Counted from the first letter of the stretch, positions 1-7,419 are shown. The stretch: DNA of 22,916 nucleotides from Desulfobulbaceae bacterium UBA5611 (GCA_002424635.1 DIKT01000013.1:2082-24997); one strand, 5' to 3'. Program-made: numbers and translations. The notes: generated from the letters alone by a model not told the origin.

Positions 1-144
1 TTCAGAAGCAAGGGTTTGGGACAAGACCGGAAGTAAAGCCGATAGAGGCGTCCCAATGTAAGCTGCCAAGGTAGTTGCCGCAGTACCTATCAAGAGACTG
101 CCTGACACTTTTTCAAGAAAAGATGGTTTTTCGAGTTTGATCAT
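1..144 (-). CDS. N-terminal fragment of an unidentified membrane protein, cut by the window edge
   Basis: Reading leftwards from an ATG at 144, the frame stays open for 48 codons to the window edge. The peptide begins MIKLEKPSFLEKVSG and then becomes hydrophobic (residues about 16-46, rich in L, A, T, with GTPLSALLPVL), as expected for a transmembrane helix or membrane-inserted hairpin. A purine run AGGAA directly precedes the ATG, which is too close for an ideal ribosome site, so the true start may differ by a few codons. No family can be recognised from this much sequence. The alternative is a chance open frame; the amphipathic start followed by a hydrophobic block argues mildly for a real gene. 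Confidence 0.45.
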   Translation of the reverse strand, partial: MIKLEKPSFLEKVSGSLLIGTAATTLAAYIGTPLSALLPVLSQTLASE

Positions 145-290
145 TTCCTATTTCATAACACTTTTGGTAACCAGCAACGGCCACTAAGCTTGCCATGAAA
201 ACCGGCAAGTGCCCGCCGCCTGGTTGACCTTATGATTGGGCCATAATTTTAGTATATGTTAAATGATACTGGCCTGTTGTGCGACAATCT

Positions 291-323
291 TACATCTTGA
301 ATTTCTGCGAATATCAAGATGTA
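291..323. repeat. Hairpin downstream of the lipoprotein gene
   Basis: TACATCTTGA at 291-300 is matched by TCAAGATGTA at 314-323, a perfect 10-bp stem with a 13-nt loop. It lies about 55 bp past the stop of the minus-strand lipoprotein gene and could help end that transcript, but no strong U-tract follows on the minus strand. Confidence 0.4.
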
Positions 324-376
324 GACCCTTGGGTTTTTAAACAAATCACCCGAGAATATGGGTTCGTCAGACGCGC

Positions 377-739
377 TTACTTTTCTTTTGCTAATATCAA
401 CTGCTTTATTTCTTCCCAACAACTCATCCAAACACCAGCATAGTCATAAAATGTAACTTGAGATTTTTTATCGTCAATCGGAACAAAATCGATAACCGCA
501 TATACATTATCTTGGTTTCCGAACCACATTATCGCTTTTTTGTCATTTTGCACATGAGTTACTACACTCGGGTTGGATGCACACTCGCTTAATACTGACA
601 AGAAATATATTTCTTTAAAATTAACATTCACCGTCAATGATTCAATCTTTTTTGCGCCTTCTTTGGCTTTATACACATTGGGCGCACCGCATCCAATAAG
701 ACTGACGGCGATCAGAAAGGCAACAAGAATATGCTTCAT
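377..739 (-). CDS. Small lipoprotein of unknown function
   Basis: The product is 120 residues from the ATG at 739. The start was chosen because MKHILVAFLIAVSLIGCG is a classic lipoprotein signal: one basic N-region, a hydrophobic core and the lipobox L-I-G-C with the acylated cysteine at residue 17. A Shine-Dalgarno-like AAAGGA lies about 10 nt upstream. An upstream in-frame start at 763 would only add eight polar residues in front of the signal. The mature part contains two further cysteines (in LSECASN and WMSCWEE) that could pair in the periplasm, and a mixed alpha/beta pattern. The frame is visibly more AT-rich than the genes to its right. I do not recognise the family; membrane anchoring is inferred from the lipobox only. 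Confidence 0.75.
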   Translation of the reverse strand: MKHILVAFLIAVSLIGCGAPNVYKAKEGAKKIESLTVNVNFKEIYFLSVLSECASNPSVVTHVQNDKKAIMWFGNQDNVYAVIDFVPIDDKKSQVTFYDYAGVWMSCWEEIKQLILAKEK

Positions 740-1107
740 TATCTGGTTTTCCTTTTGTGACATTTTTCATATCCGTAAATGATGAAGATGTTGGGACCCA
801 TATCATACTCATCAAGGGAATGGCATCATTGACAACTGTTTGAAAGTGAGAACAACCATTTACTATCAGGTAAATTTACCCTGATGAGTTGATAAGTTCC
901 GCCAAATCGGGCATTTTTGCCCTATCCTGTTATCACCTTTTTCGCCACATTCCTTTTTCTTAGTGAGCGCCTTTATGGCTGACTCGAAAAAACGTAAACG
1001 AAGAAGGGAACAGTAGATCTTTATCAACTACCGTAAAATGCAGAACAATCTTGATATGTACCAGCAGGAGATATAATTCTCAAGAACAATACAGAGTTAT
1101 CTTTATT
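740..1107. other. AT-rich gene-free stretch
   Basis: No convincing gene is visible between the lipoprotein start and the chaB terminator. It contains a 21-bp near-perfect palindrome (865-885), a short GGGC-ATTTTT-GCCC hairpin at about 906-920, and a tiny frame (975-1016, 13 codons) ending in a strongly basic KKRKRRREQ tail that could be the remains of a lost gene. Confidence 0.4.
865..885. promoter_or_regulatory. Palindrome, possible operator
   Basis: ATCAGG-TAAATTTA-CCCTGAT reads the same on both strands apart from one extra C, with an AT-rich centre. The size and symmetry fit a dimeric repressor site. It lies upstream of the lipoprotein gene (start 739), so it could control that gene. No regulator gene is adjacent; the role is speculative. 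Confidence 0.3.
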
Positions 1108-1148
1108 GCAAAAAAAACAAAAAGCCCCGTGTCATCAACACGAGGCTT
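1108..1148 (-). terminator. Rho-independent terminator of the methyltransferase-chaB unit
   Basis: On the minus strand AAGCCTCGTGT, a 5-nt loop and ACACGGGGCTT form an 11-bp stem with one G-T pair, followed by a T-rich tail (TTTGTTTTTTTT). It lies 62 bp past the stop of chaB, pointing the right way. Confidence 0.85.
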
Positions 1149-1210
1149 CCTGAGCACTACTACTCTTCCGGCAGATGATGTAAAGAAAGAACGCCACACC
1201 AACCATAATA

Positions 1211-1438
1211 TCATTCTTTTGCTGTCCACGTATCGCCTTTCTTTTCATATTTTCTCTTCACCGCGGCCCACGCCACCTTATGCGCCGTTTCTTCCCGGGA
1301 GGCATCGCCCCGGCGATCTTCAGGGCTTGCATATTCCTGCCAGGCATGATTGAATGCCTCCCGGTAAATATCCTGGGCATGGGCAGGAAGGACATGGGTT
1401 ACATTTTCTGGCAAATCTTTATTGGTTTTATAGGGCAT
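1211..1438 (-). CDS. chaB: ChaB family protein
   Basis: A 75-residue protein that matches the ChaB family in length and pattern: the N-terminal YKTNKDLPENVTHVLPAHAQDIYREAFNHAW block, then a polar stretch, then an AHKVAWAAVKRKYEK block and a short charged tail. ChaB was first described as a regulator next to the ChaA cation antiporter in E. coli; its molecular action is poorly known, and no antiporter gene is visible here. The ATG at 1438 has an excellent ribosome site, AAGGAG, 8 nt upstream. It starts 24 bp after the methyltransferase stop and is followed by a clear terminator, so the two genes are very likely co-transcribed. The family call is firm; the function is not. Confidence 0.88.
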   Translation of the reverse strand: MPYKTNKDLPENVTHVLPAHAQDIYREAFNHAWQEYASPEDRRGDASREETAHKVAWAAVKRKYEKKGDTWTAKE

Positions 1439-1462
1439 AATATGACTCCTTGGTCTTTTTGG

Positions 1463-2104
1463 TTATTGAGGAGTTCTCGATTTTATCAACGTATAAACCC
1501 CCAAAGCCATGGTCTTTTTTTCGACGGCAATGGTCCTCTGATCAATGTACTCAAAGATTTCAGTAACCGGTTTGGCGCCAACGACAAGTGACTTCAGATA
1601 AATATAGGCGTTGGTAAGGGGATGATACCATTTGCAATGGAGGGGGATTGAGTCGACAATCAATAATTGCCCCCCTGGTTTCAAGATCGAAATGGCATGA
1701 TCAAGAGCCTTTTGGTAATCGGGCATCGCGGTCAGGGCCAGGCAAAAAACCACCGCATCAACCTTCTGTGCGGGCGAAAAATCATACATATCCATACATT
1801 CAAACTGGACATTGTGCCAACTGTTGGCGTCCTTCTTGCGGTTGGCGATGGCAATCATTTGTTTGGAAAAATCAATACCTATGATCTTCGCCGAATCGCC
1901 AATGACTTGCAGAAGACTTGGCACAACACTGGCCGGCCCACAGCCAAGCTCAACGACAGTACCGTCGGCTGGAATATCGAGGTTCTTCGCGACCTCTTCG
2001 TAAAGTTTCCGAGCTTGTCCTAAACTCAGCAAGAAGGCAATAAGGTCATAACTGGAAGCTGCTAAGTCATATTTGTTTCTATTGGCGACCTGTCGGATAT
2101 CCAT
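1463..2104 (-). CDS. Class I SAM-dependent methyltransferase
   Basis: A 213-residue Rossmann-fold methyltransferase of the UbiE/COG2226 type. Motif I VVELGCGP lies at residues 45-52. It is followed by an acidic IGIDFS strand end that should bind the ribose of S-adenosylmethionine, a DMYDF segment, and the late KPGGQLLIVDS motif. The substrate cannot be told: a lipid, quinone or small molecule is possible. I chose the ATG at 2104, preceded by GGAAAG at a good distance; a GTG at 2116 would add four residues. A good promoter sits just upstream (2135-2163) and chaB follows after 24 bp. The enzyme should be cytoplasmic, since no signal or membrane segment is seen. Confidence 0.85.
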   Translation of the reverse strand: MDIRQVANRNKYDLAASSYDLIAFLLSLGQARKLYEEVAKNLDIPADGTVVELGCGPASVVPSLLQVIGDSAKIIGIDFSKQMIAIANRKKDANSWHNVQFECMDMYDFSPAQKVDAVVFCLALTAMPDYQKALDHAISILKPGGQLLIVDSIPLHCKWYHPLTNAYIYLKSLVVGAKPVTEIFEYIDQRTIAVEKKTMALGVYTLIKSRTPQ

Positions 2105-2134
2105 AAATCTTTCCACCCCTTACCTTGATTCAGG

Positions 2135-2163
2135 ATAATACCTAATTACTGTTTGCCTTTCAG
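2135..2163 (-). promoter_or_regulatory. Sigma-70-type promoter for the methyltransferase-chaB unit
   Basis: On the minus strand a -35 CTGAAA (2158-2163) and a -10 TATTAT (2135-2140) are separated by exactly 17 bp, giving a transcript start about 25 bp before the ATG at 2104. Confidence 0.5.
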
Positions 2164-2224
2164 CGGGTTTCCGTTCCGGGTACTAGGGGTCTGGCCGCGA
2201 CAACCAATTGAAAATTAAGGATTA

Positions 2225-2370
2225 ATGTCCCAAGAATTTCTGGGGCTGCCCATAGAACTCCTGGTGATCGCGGTCAGCCTGCCCATGCTGCTGCTGATGT
2301 GACCTTTGTGATCGGATCAATGCCGAATAAGAGAGCTTCCCTGGAGAAAAGAAGAAATCCATTCAGATGA
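2225..2370 (+). pseudogene. Possible broken small membrane protein
   Basis: An ATG at 2225, with AAGGA four bases upstream, opens a 25-codon frame, MSQEFLGLPIELLVIAVSLP plus MLLLM, that stops at 2302. Just past the stop, in another frame, the reading continues plausibly as FVIGSMPNKRASLEKRRNPFR and ends at 2370. Joined by one frameshift near 2300, the two would make a protein of about 47 residues with one membrane helix and a basic cytoplasmic tail. It may be a decayed gene, a sequencing error, or a genuine 25-residue membrane peptide. I do not recognise the family. Confidence 0.35.
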
Positions 2371-2519
2371 CTTCTTGAAATGTGCCTTTTTTTTAACCGT
2401 CAATATTTGCTATTTTACTGATATTCTGTCATATTTAGGCATTGACCGCAAGGTCGTTCATTGAATTCAGACAAGTATAAATTTTTGTAAATCCTACCGC
2501 CTGCCAGGAGTGAACAAAC

Positions 2520-3359
2520 ATGACCATTAAGCTGATCACCTTTCTGCTGCTCTTGTTTCCGCTGTTTACCCCAGCTCCCTGTTCAGCCGACGACAAGACC
2601 CTCACTCTCTGGATCCATCCCTATCTGCCCGCCACCGAGTTGACCAGACGCTTTTCCCCTCTGGCCGCCTATCTGGCCAAGGCCATCGGTCGACCGGTGG
2701 ATATCCGGGTACAGAAAAGCTACCAGGCCCATCTCGACTTCATCGGCCGTGACCTTGCCGATATCGCCTATGTCGGCCCGGCAAACTATGTGTATGTAAC
2801 CGACCAATACGGCCCCAAACCGCTGCTGGCCAAGCTTGAGATGGAGGGGAACCCATTTTTTCACGGCGTGATCATCGTCCGGCAGGATGCTCCCATTCTG
2901 ACCCTAGCCGATCTGGCGGGAAAGAGTTTTGCCTTCGGCGACCATAATTCCACCATGAGCTATGTTGTGCCCAGCGCCATAATGGCTGCGGCAGGGGTCG
3001 GCCTGGACCGTTTGGCCCACTATGATTACCTGGGCTCCCACCATGACGTCGCCCTCGCGGTGCTGGGCGGATACTTCGATGCCGGAGCTGTTAAGGAAGA
3101 GGTTTTCCATGCCTACCAGAACCGGGGACTCAAGGCCCTGGCCATAACTCCGCCCATTCCACCCCATCTTTTTCTGACCAGGGCCGATCTGCCTCCTGCT
3201 ATGGTCAACCAGCTTCGCGCCGCTCTTCTTGCTATAAACACCATGCTGCCCAACAAAGAAAATATCCTGGCTGCCATAGAAGACTCCGCCACCTCCCTGC
3301 TCCCGGTTACAGACCATGATTACGATGAGCTCCGCAGTCTCATGAAAGGAGTAAAATGA
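2520..3359 (+). CDS. PhnD-like periplasmic substrate-binding protein (orphan, signalling)
   Basis: A 279-residue exported binding protein of the phosphate/phosphite/phosphonate ABC-transporter family (PhnD-like, type 2 periplasmic fold). A signal peptide covers residues 1-23, with cleavage expected after PAPCSA. Family marks are the AYVGPANYV segment (83-92), the ligand-loop region FAFGDHNSTMSYVVPS (137-152) and DVALAVLGGYFDAGAVKEE (176-194). AGGAG lies 9 nt before the ATG. The stop overlaps the start of the HD-GYP gene (ATGA at 3356), which means translational coupling. No permease or ATPase gene is nearby, so it more probably feeds a ligand signal to the HD-GYP membrane protein than to a transporter. 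The ligand is unknown; oxyanions such as phosphite or phosphonate are only the family precedent. Confidence 0.85.
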   Translation: MTIKLITFLLLLFPLFTPAPCSADDKTLTLWIHPYLPATELTRRFSPLAAYLAKAIGRPVDIRVQKSYQAHLDFIGRDLADIAYVGPANYVYVTDQYGPKPLLAKLEMEGNPFFHGVIIVRQDAPILTLADLAGKSFAFGDHNSTMSYVVPSAIMAAAGVGLDRLAHYDYLGSHHDVALAVLGGYFDAGAVKEEVFHAYQNRGLKALAITPPIPPHLFLTRADLPPAMVNQLRAALLAINTMLPNKENILAAIEDSATSLLPVTDHDYDELRSLMKGVK

Positions 3360-5071
3360 ATATTTTGTCAACTTCTATCAGAGGGTTCACCTACAACCGG
3401 GTTATCATCGCCCTGGTTGCAGTGATGCTTGTAACTCTGGCGGTTATCGATTTTGCTATCATCAGGCAGCAGAGAGACAGCATCATGCGGGATGTGCGGC
3501 ATCGGGCCGCCATGGAAATGGAGCAGGCAGCCACCGCCATGACCGAACCCCTCCTCAAATACCAGTTTGCCAACATCGAACAGTTTGTCCAGCAATGGGC
3601 CGCCGGCAATCACGAAGTCGTCAAATTTACAGCGATAACCCCGTCAGGACACATCCTCACCAGTTTCCAGCGCCTGATTACCGGACCCCATCGTTTCACT
3701 GTGGAAAAGAAGATTGTTTTTCAAGGTCGACACCTGCTTACCCTGGTTCTTGAGAAAGATTTTTCCCATGCAGAAGCCCTTCTGTCCCAGCTGAAATTCA
3801 GACTGCTCTTCACTTCGCTCTACATCTCTGCCGCTCTGGGCATCACCCTGTGGTTTGTCTTCCGGTTCCTGGCCATCCGTCCGCTGGAGCAGGAAGTGTC
3901 CCGCCGCCGTCAGGCAGAGCTTGCGCTTGAGGAAGTCAACCAGCAGCTTGAAGAACGGGTGCAAGCACGAACCAAAGAAATCAGTACCCTGCTGGATCAG
4001 GAGATCCACCACCGTGAGGCCCTGACCAGACTCACCGCCGAACGCACCGCCAACTATGAGGAGACGATTTTCACCTTCGTTGACATGATCGAACAGCGAG
4101 ACACCTACACCGCTGGCCATACCGAACGGGTAGCCGAGTACTGCCGGCTGATCGCCGAAGCAATGGGCATTAACGAATCTGAGACCACCAGACTGTATCG
4201 GGCCGCCATTCTCCATGATATCGGTAAGCTTGCCACCCCGGATGCCGTTTTGCTTAAACCAGGAAAGCTCGCCCCCCTGGATCGCGAGCTTATTAAACTG
4301 CATGCCGCAGCTGGTCATCATATGCTCTCCGGTATCGCCATGTACAAAGATCTGTCGGAAATCATCCTCCATCACCACGAGCGGTATGACGGCGAAGGGT
4401 ACCCCGACCGCTTGCAGGGAGAAAACATCCCCTTTCTTTCCCGGATATTAACCGTCGCCGATTCCTTCGACGCAATGACCACCAACCGTATCTACAAGCC
4501 GCGCAAGAATATTGCCACGGCCCTGACGGAACTCCGCTTGCTCGGTGGTAAACAGTTTGATCCGGACGTGGTCGCCGCGGCAATACCGGTCCTTCAAGGG
4601 GTGCAGATGCCGGAAAGTATCAGTCAAACACCCATAACCGACATAGAAAAGAAGCGATTTTCCTATTTCTTCAACGACCGAATCACTGGTCTGTACAACG
4701 AAGATTACCTGAAGATCATTCTGAAGAACAACCTGGAGCATTACCAGTACAAATGTCTCAATATCCTTCACCTGCAGAACGTACAGGAGTATAATAACCG
4801 TCAGGGCTGGTCAAAGGGGAATCTCATTTTCACCCAGTTTGCCGGGGAGCTGCAGAGACTTTTCCCCGATGCCATGCTCTTTCGCGCCTACGGCAACGAT
4901 TTTGCCGTTATTTCCAGCGAACCCTGCTCCCTTGAGAGCAGGAATCCTGATTCCTTCGTCTCCCTGTCCGGCACAGGCATCACCATTGCGGAGCAGCAGG
5001 TTGACCTGGCCGAGGAAACCCAATACACCATTGATAAACTTGAGAAAATCCAACTGACCTCTGAGAAATAG
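3356..5071 (+). CDS. Membrane HD-GYP c-di-GMP phosphodiesterase with degenerate GGDEF tail
   Basis: A 571-residue sensor protein. Transmembrane helices at about 15-36 and 148-170 enclose a periplasmic domain of about 110 residues. A coiled coil (about 180-225) then leads to an HD-GYP domain (about 235-415) with intact metal-site motifs: H287-D288 in HDIGK and HHExxDGxGYP at 340-350. HD-GYP enzymes hydrolyse cyclic di-GMP. Residues about 435-550 look like a GGDEF fold (DRITGLYNEDY, then AYGNDFAVIS), but the GGDEF signature is YGNDF, so diguanylate cyclase activity is not expected; it may bind nucleotide or regulate. The gene overlaps the PhnD-like gene by 4 bp, suggesting that the binding protein docks on the periplasmic domain. 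The catalytic call is strong; the partner relation is inferred. Confidence 0.88.
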   Translation: MNILSTSIRGFTYNRVIIALVAVMLVTLAVIDFAIIRQQRDSIMRDVRHRAAMEMEQAATAMTEPLLKYQFANIEQFVQQWAAGNHEVVKFTAITPSGHILTSFQRLITGPHRFTVEKKIVFQGRHLLTLVLEKDFSHAEALLSQLKFRLLFTSLYISAALGITLWFVFRFLAIRPLEQEVSRRRQAELALEEVNQQLEERVQARTKEISTLLDQEIHHREALTRLTAERTANYEETIFTFVDMIEQRDTYTAGHTERVAEYCRLIAEAMGINESETTRLYRAAILHDIGKLATPDAVLLKPGKLAPLDRELIKLHAAAGHHMLSGIAMYKDLSEIILHHHERYDGEGYPDRLQGENIPFLSRILTVADSFDAMTTNRIYKPRKNIATALTELRLLGGKQFDPDVVAAAIPVLQGVQMPESISQTPITDIEKKRFSYFFNDRITGLYNEDYLKIILKNNLEHYQYKCLNILHLQNVQEYNNRQGWSKGNLIFTQFAGELQRLFPDAMLFRAYGNDFAVISSEPCSLESRNPDSFVSLSGTGITIAEQQVDLAEETQYTIDKLEKIQLTSEK

Positions 5072-5435
5072 CTCCTTTGTGGTTCACGAAGGTCAGGGCA
5101 AATCATGGGAGGCACCGTCGGACTCCCCGGTGATTTCCAGCTTGATCTTGCCGTTTCCGAAGATATCATCGTTGATACCGCGACGAATGTGCTCTTTCAT
5201 TTGCCCCTGCGCCGGATGTTCTGAGAGAACAGGGGACACTTTTTTTTCATCGAATAGTGAAATAGGCAGAAGTCGCAAAGATGTGTTGCGATTCAGATTC
5301 TGCTCATTACTTTTATAATAAGCTTTTGAGAATACTTGATGAAGGGATAAAAACAATATATATCATGACAAATCACCGACAATATTAATTAAATCGGCTG
5401 TTTTGGCCAGCTGATGCGGTCCTGGGTTTTATCGG
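5072..5435. other. Gene-poor interval between the HD-GYP gene and the efp promoter
   Basis: No assignable gene is seen. A minus-strand open frame (5093-5356) has a plausible-looking C-terminal half (EHIRRGINDDIFGNGKIKLE) and could be a degraded gene, but it has no recognised family and no clear ribosome site. The segment GGGGACACTTTTTTTT (5232-5247) resembles motifs often found near insertion-sequence debris. Confidence 0.3.
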
Positions 5436-5465
5436 TTGCGTAAAGTGCTGTTGTGCAGGTATAAT
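5436..5465 (+). promoter_or_regulatory. Sigma-70-type promoter of efp
   Basis: A -35 TTGCGT (5436-5441) and a perfect -10 TATAAT (5460-5465) are separated by 18 bp. The start of transcription should fall near 5472, leaving a leader of about 80 nt before the efp ATG. Confidence 0.65.
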
Positions 5466-5555
5466 AACCGTTTATTTTTTATAAAAGTGTCGGTTAATTG
5501 TTTAAATGGTTAATTCAGCATTCCATGCCCGAGGGCGGAATTCAGGGAGAATAAT

Positions 5556-6119
5556 ATGTACACTGCGGCAGATTTACGTAAGGGGTTGAAGGTTCAGGTT
5601 GATGGCGCTCCTTATCTGGTGACCGATTTTGAATTCTCCAAGCCGGGCAAGGGTCAGGCCCTGTATCGTTGCAAGATGCGCAACATGATTACCGGCAACC
5701 AGCTGGTGCAGACCTACCGCTCCAATGACAAATTTGAAAAGCCGGAACTGGAAGAGCGGAAGATGCAGTATCTCTATTGTCAGGGCGAGGATTATCACTT
5801 TATGGATACCGGCAATTATGAACAGATTGTCATTGATAAGGAACATCTGGGCGACAGTATCAATTATATGATTGATAACATGGAGATGGAGGTCCTGTTC
5901 TTTCAGGACAAGCCCATCGATGTCAGCCTGCCCATGTTTGTCAACCTGCAGGTCACCCAGGCTGATCCTTGGGCCAAGGGTGATACCTCCGGTTCCGACA
6001 GCAAGCCGGTGACGGTGGAGACGGGATATGTGCTGCAGGTCCCGCCCTTTGTTGAAGAAGGCGACCGGATCCAGATCGATACCCGCACCGGGGCTTATGT
6101 TACAAGGGTCAAAGAATAA
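5556..6119 (+). CDS. efp: Translation elongation factor P
   Basis: A 187-residue EF-P of normal length. EF-P enters the ribosomal E site and relieves stalling at consecutive prolines. The N-terminal KOW-like domain contains SKPGKGQALYRCK. K32 in PGKGQ is the equivalent of E. coli K34, the lysine that EpmA modifies with beta-lysine or lysine. The central and C-terminal OB domains follow, with the family signature region VTVETGYVLQVPPFVEEGDRI and the ending GAYVTRVKE. GGGAG lies 7 nt before the ATG. The gene has its own strong promoter. The modifying enzyme gene epmA follows on the same strand, separated by a long hairpin element, and the two are probably co-transcribed. Confidence 0.97.
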   Translation: MYTAADLRKGLKVQVDGAPYLVTDFEFSKPGKGQALYRCKMRNMITGNQLVQTYRSNDKFEKPELEERKMQYLYCQGEDYHFMDTGNYEQIVIDKEHLGDSINYMIDNMEMEVLFFQDKPIDVSLPMFVNLQVTQADPWAKGDTSGSDSKPVTVETGYVLQVPPFVEEGDRIQIDTRTGAYVTRVKE

Positions 6120-6137
6120 AATGGCGTCGCTGGCGTC

Positions 6138-6246
6138 GCGCAAAGGCCCAAATACTTCGTTGTACTGCATTCTTCGTCATTGCGGCGTACCCAAAAGTAC
6201 GCCTCATTCCTCAGAATTTGTACGCCTCGTCTTTGGGCCTTTTCGC
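6138..6246. repeat. Long imperfect hairpin element between efp and epmA
   Basis: About 109 bp fold into an imperfect hairpin. The outer arms are GCGCAAAGGCCCAAA (6138-6152) and TTTGGGCCTTTTCGC (6232-6246). The inner tip is a perfect GGCGTAC-CCAAAA-GTACGCC (6184-6203). It resembles palindromic intergenic repeats that I recall from Desulfobacterota and Geobacter-like genomes. GGCGTCGC occurs twice just before it (6123-6139). It may be a transcript-processing or attenuation point between efp and epmA. Confidence 0.7.
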
Positions 6247-6292
6247 TTAGCCATATCCTTGGTGATTGGTCACACAAGCAAAAATAAATCTT

Positions 6293-7321
6293 ATGCTTGA
6301 TCTGGAGGGGCTCCATTTTCGAGCGGCCTTTTTTCAAGCCCTCCGCTCCTTTTTTGTCCGTCAGCAGTTTCTCGAAGTCGATACCCCCATTCGCCAGCCG
6401 TTGCTCCTTCCGGAATTAAATATTGAGCCGTTAGCTTCTGAAGACTGGTTCCTGCAGGCATCGCCTGAGCTCTGCATGAAACGTCTGCTGGCGGCGGGCT
6501 GCAGCCGGATCTTTCAGCTGTGCAACTGTTTCCGCAAAGGCGAGCGCGGCCGTCTGCATCTGGAAGAATTCACCATGCTTGAGTGGTATCGGGTCAATAG
6601 CGGTTATGAAGATCTGATGGTTGATTGCGAGGCGTTGGTCAGCTCGTTGCTGGCGGATCTGGGGACGATGAGCCTCTGTGCCTGCTCGGATGGTGGCCTG
6701 TTAGTGGACGCCGGTCATCAATGGCCTGGTGTCGTAATAGCCAAGGACGGCAGCGGGGCGACTGCTCGCCAGCAAGGGCCTGCTCTCGTGCCAGCCAGCA
6801 GCGGCGGCAGCGGGGCTAGGTTTATCTCGCTGCAGACTCCCTGGGATAGGCTCTCGGTGCATGAGGCCTTTGCCCGCTACAGTCCGGTAGCTCTGGAGCA
6901 GGCCTTGGCCGCTGATACCTTTGATGAGATCCTGGTTGAATATGTCGAGCCCCGTCTGGGCATGGACCGGCCTCTTTTTCTCTATGATTATCCGGTGGCA
7001 CTGGGCTCGCTGGCCCGGCGCAAGGATAGGGCGCCGCAGCTGGTTGAACGCTTTGAACTCTATATCAATGGTATCGAGCTGGCCAACGGTTTCTCGGAAC
7101 TGACTGACAGCCAGGAACAGCGGCAGCGCTTCGCCCGGGAGCTGGAACTCATGGCTGCGGAGCGCCGCCGGCGGTCGCTGATGCCGGAGCGCTTCCTGCA
7201 GGAGCTGGCAGGGCTGGAGCGGGCCGCCGGCATTGCCCTTGGAGTGGATCGTCTGCTGATGCTTCTGATGGGTAAGAACAGTATCGGTGAGGTGGTATCT
7301 TTTACTCCTGCTGATTTTTAG
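6293..7321 (+). CDS. epmA: EF-P lysine lysyltransferase (EpmA/PoxA/GenX)
   Basis: A 342-residue class II lysyl-tRNA synthetase paralogue that attaches a lysine-type group to EF-P. Visible class II motifs are the FLEVDTPI region (motif 1), FRKGERGRLHLEEFTMLEWYR from residue 80 (motif 2), ELYINGIELANGFSELTD, and GIALGVDRLLML at 313-324 (motif 3). The anticodon-binding domain of true LysRS is absent, as expected. I use the ATG at 6293; a TTG at 6266 is in frame, but neither has a clear ribosome site. Oddity: residues about 125-177 are an extra G/S/A-rich segment not found in E. coli EpmA, with an internal DNA direct repeat. It stands downstream of efp, its substrate gene. No EpmB gene is in the window. 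Confidence 0.93.
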   Translation: MLDLEGLHFRAAFFQALRSFFVRQQFLEVDTPIRQPLLLPELNIEPLASEDWFLQASPELCMKRLLAAGCSRIFQLCNCFRKGERGRLHLEEFTMLEWYRVNSGYEDLMVDCEALVSSLLADLGTMSLCACSDGGLLVDAGHQWPGVVIAKDGSGATARQQGPALVPASSGGSGARFISLQTPWDRLSVHEAFARYSPVALEQALAADTFDEILVEYVEPRLGMDRPLFLYDYPVALGSLARRKDRAPQLVERFELYINGIELANGFSELTDSQEQRQRFARELELMAAERRRRSLMPERFLQELAGLERAAGIALGVDRLLMLLMGKNSIGEVVSFTPADF

Positions 7322-7373
7322 ATGCCGTTATGATACGAGCAAAGCTTTTATTGCTCGTATCATTTACGGCATC
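7321..7373. repeat. Strong hairpin directly after epmA
   Basis: GATGCCGT and TGATACGAGCAA (7321-7342) pair with TTGCTCGTATCA and ACGGCATC (7351-7373), separated by an 8-nt loop and one small internal bulge. The stem begins at the last base of the epmA stop codon. There is no T-run after it, so it is either a factor-assisted terminator or a 3'-end stabiliser. Confidence 0.6.
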
Positions 7374-7383
7374 TTATGGCGCA

Positions 7384-7419
7384 ACCCAGAAACAGCAATC
7401 TGTTCTGCTGTTTCTGGGT
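7384..7419. repeat. Perfect 14-bp hairpin
   Basis: ACCCAGAAACAGCA (7384-7397) and TGCTGTTTCTGGGT (7406-7419) form a perfect stem with an 8-nt loop. The right arm is itself the start of the direct repeat described next. Confidence 0.6.

Noticed and set aside
249..431. Minus-strand 60-codon open frame overlapping the end of the lipoprotein gene
   Set aside because: It overlaps the well-supported lipoprotein gene in another frame and spans the downstream hairpin; no ribosome site or family.
975..1016. 13-codon frame with basic tail (KKRKRRREQ)
   Set aside because: Too short and without a ribosome site; mentioned only as possible gene debris.
5093..5356. Minus-strand 87-codon open frame after the HD-GYP gene
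   Set aside because: The last 40 residues look protein-like, but there is no recognisable family, no good ribosome site and the N-terminal half looks like untranslated AT-rich sequence. A degraded gene remains possible.
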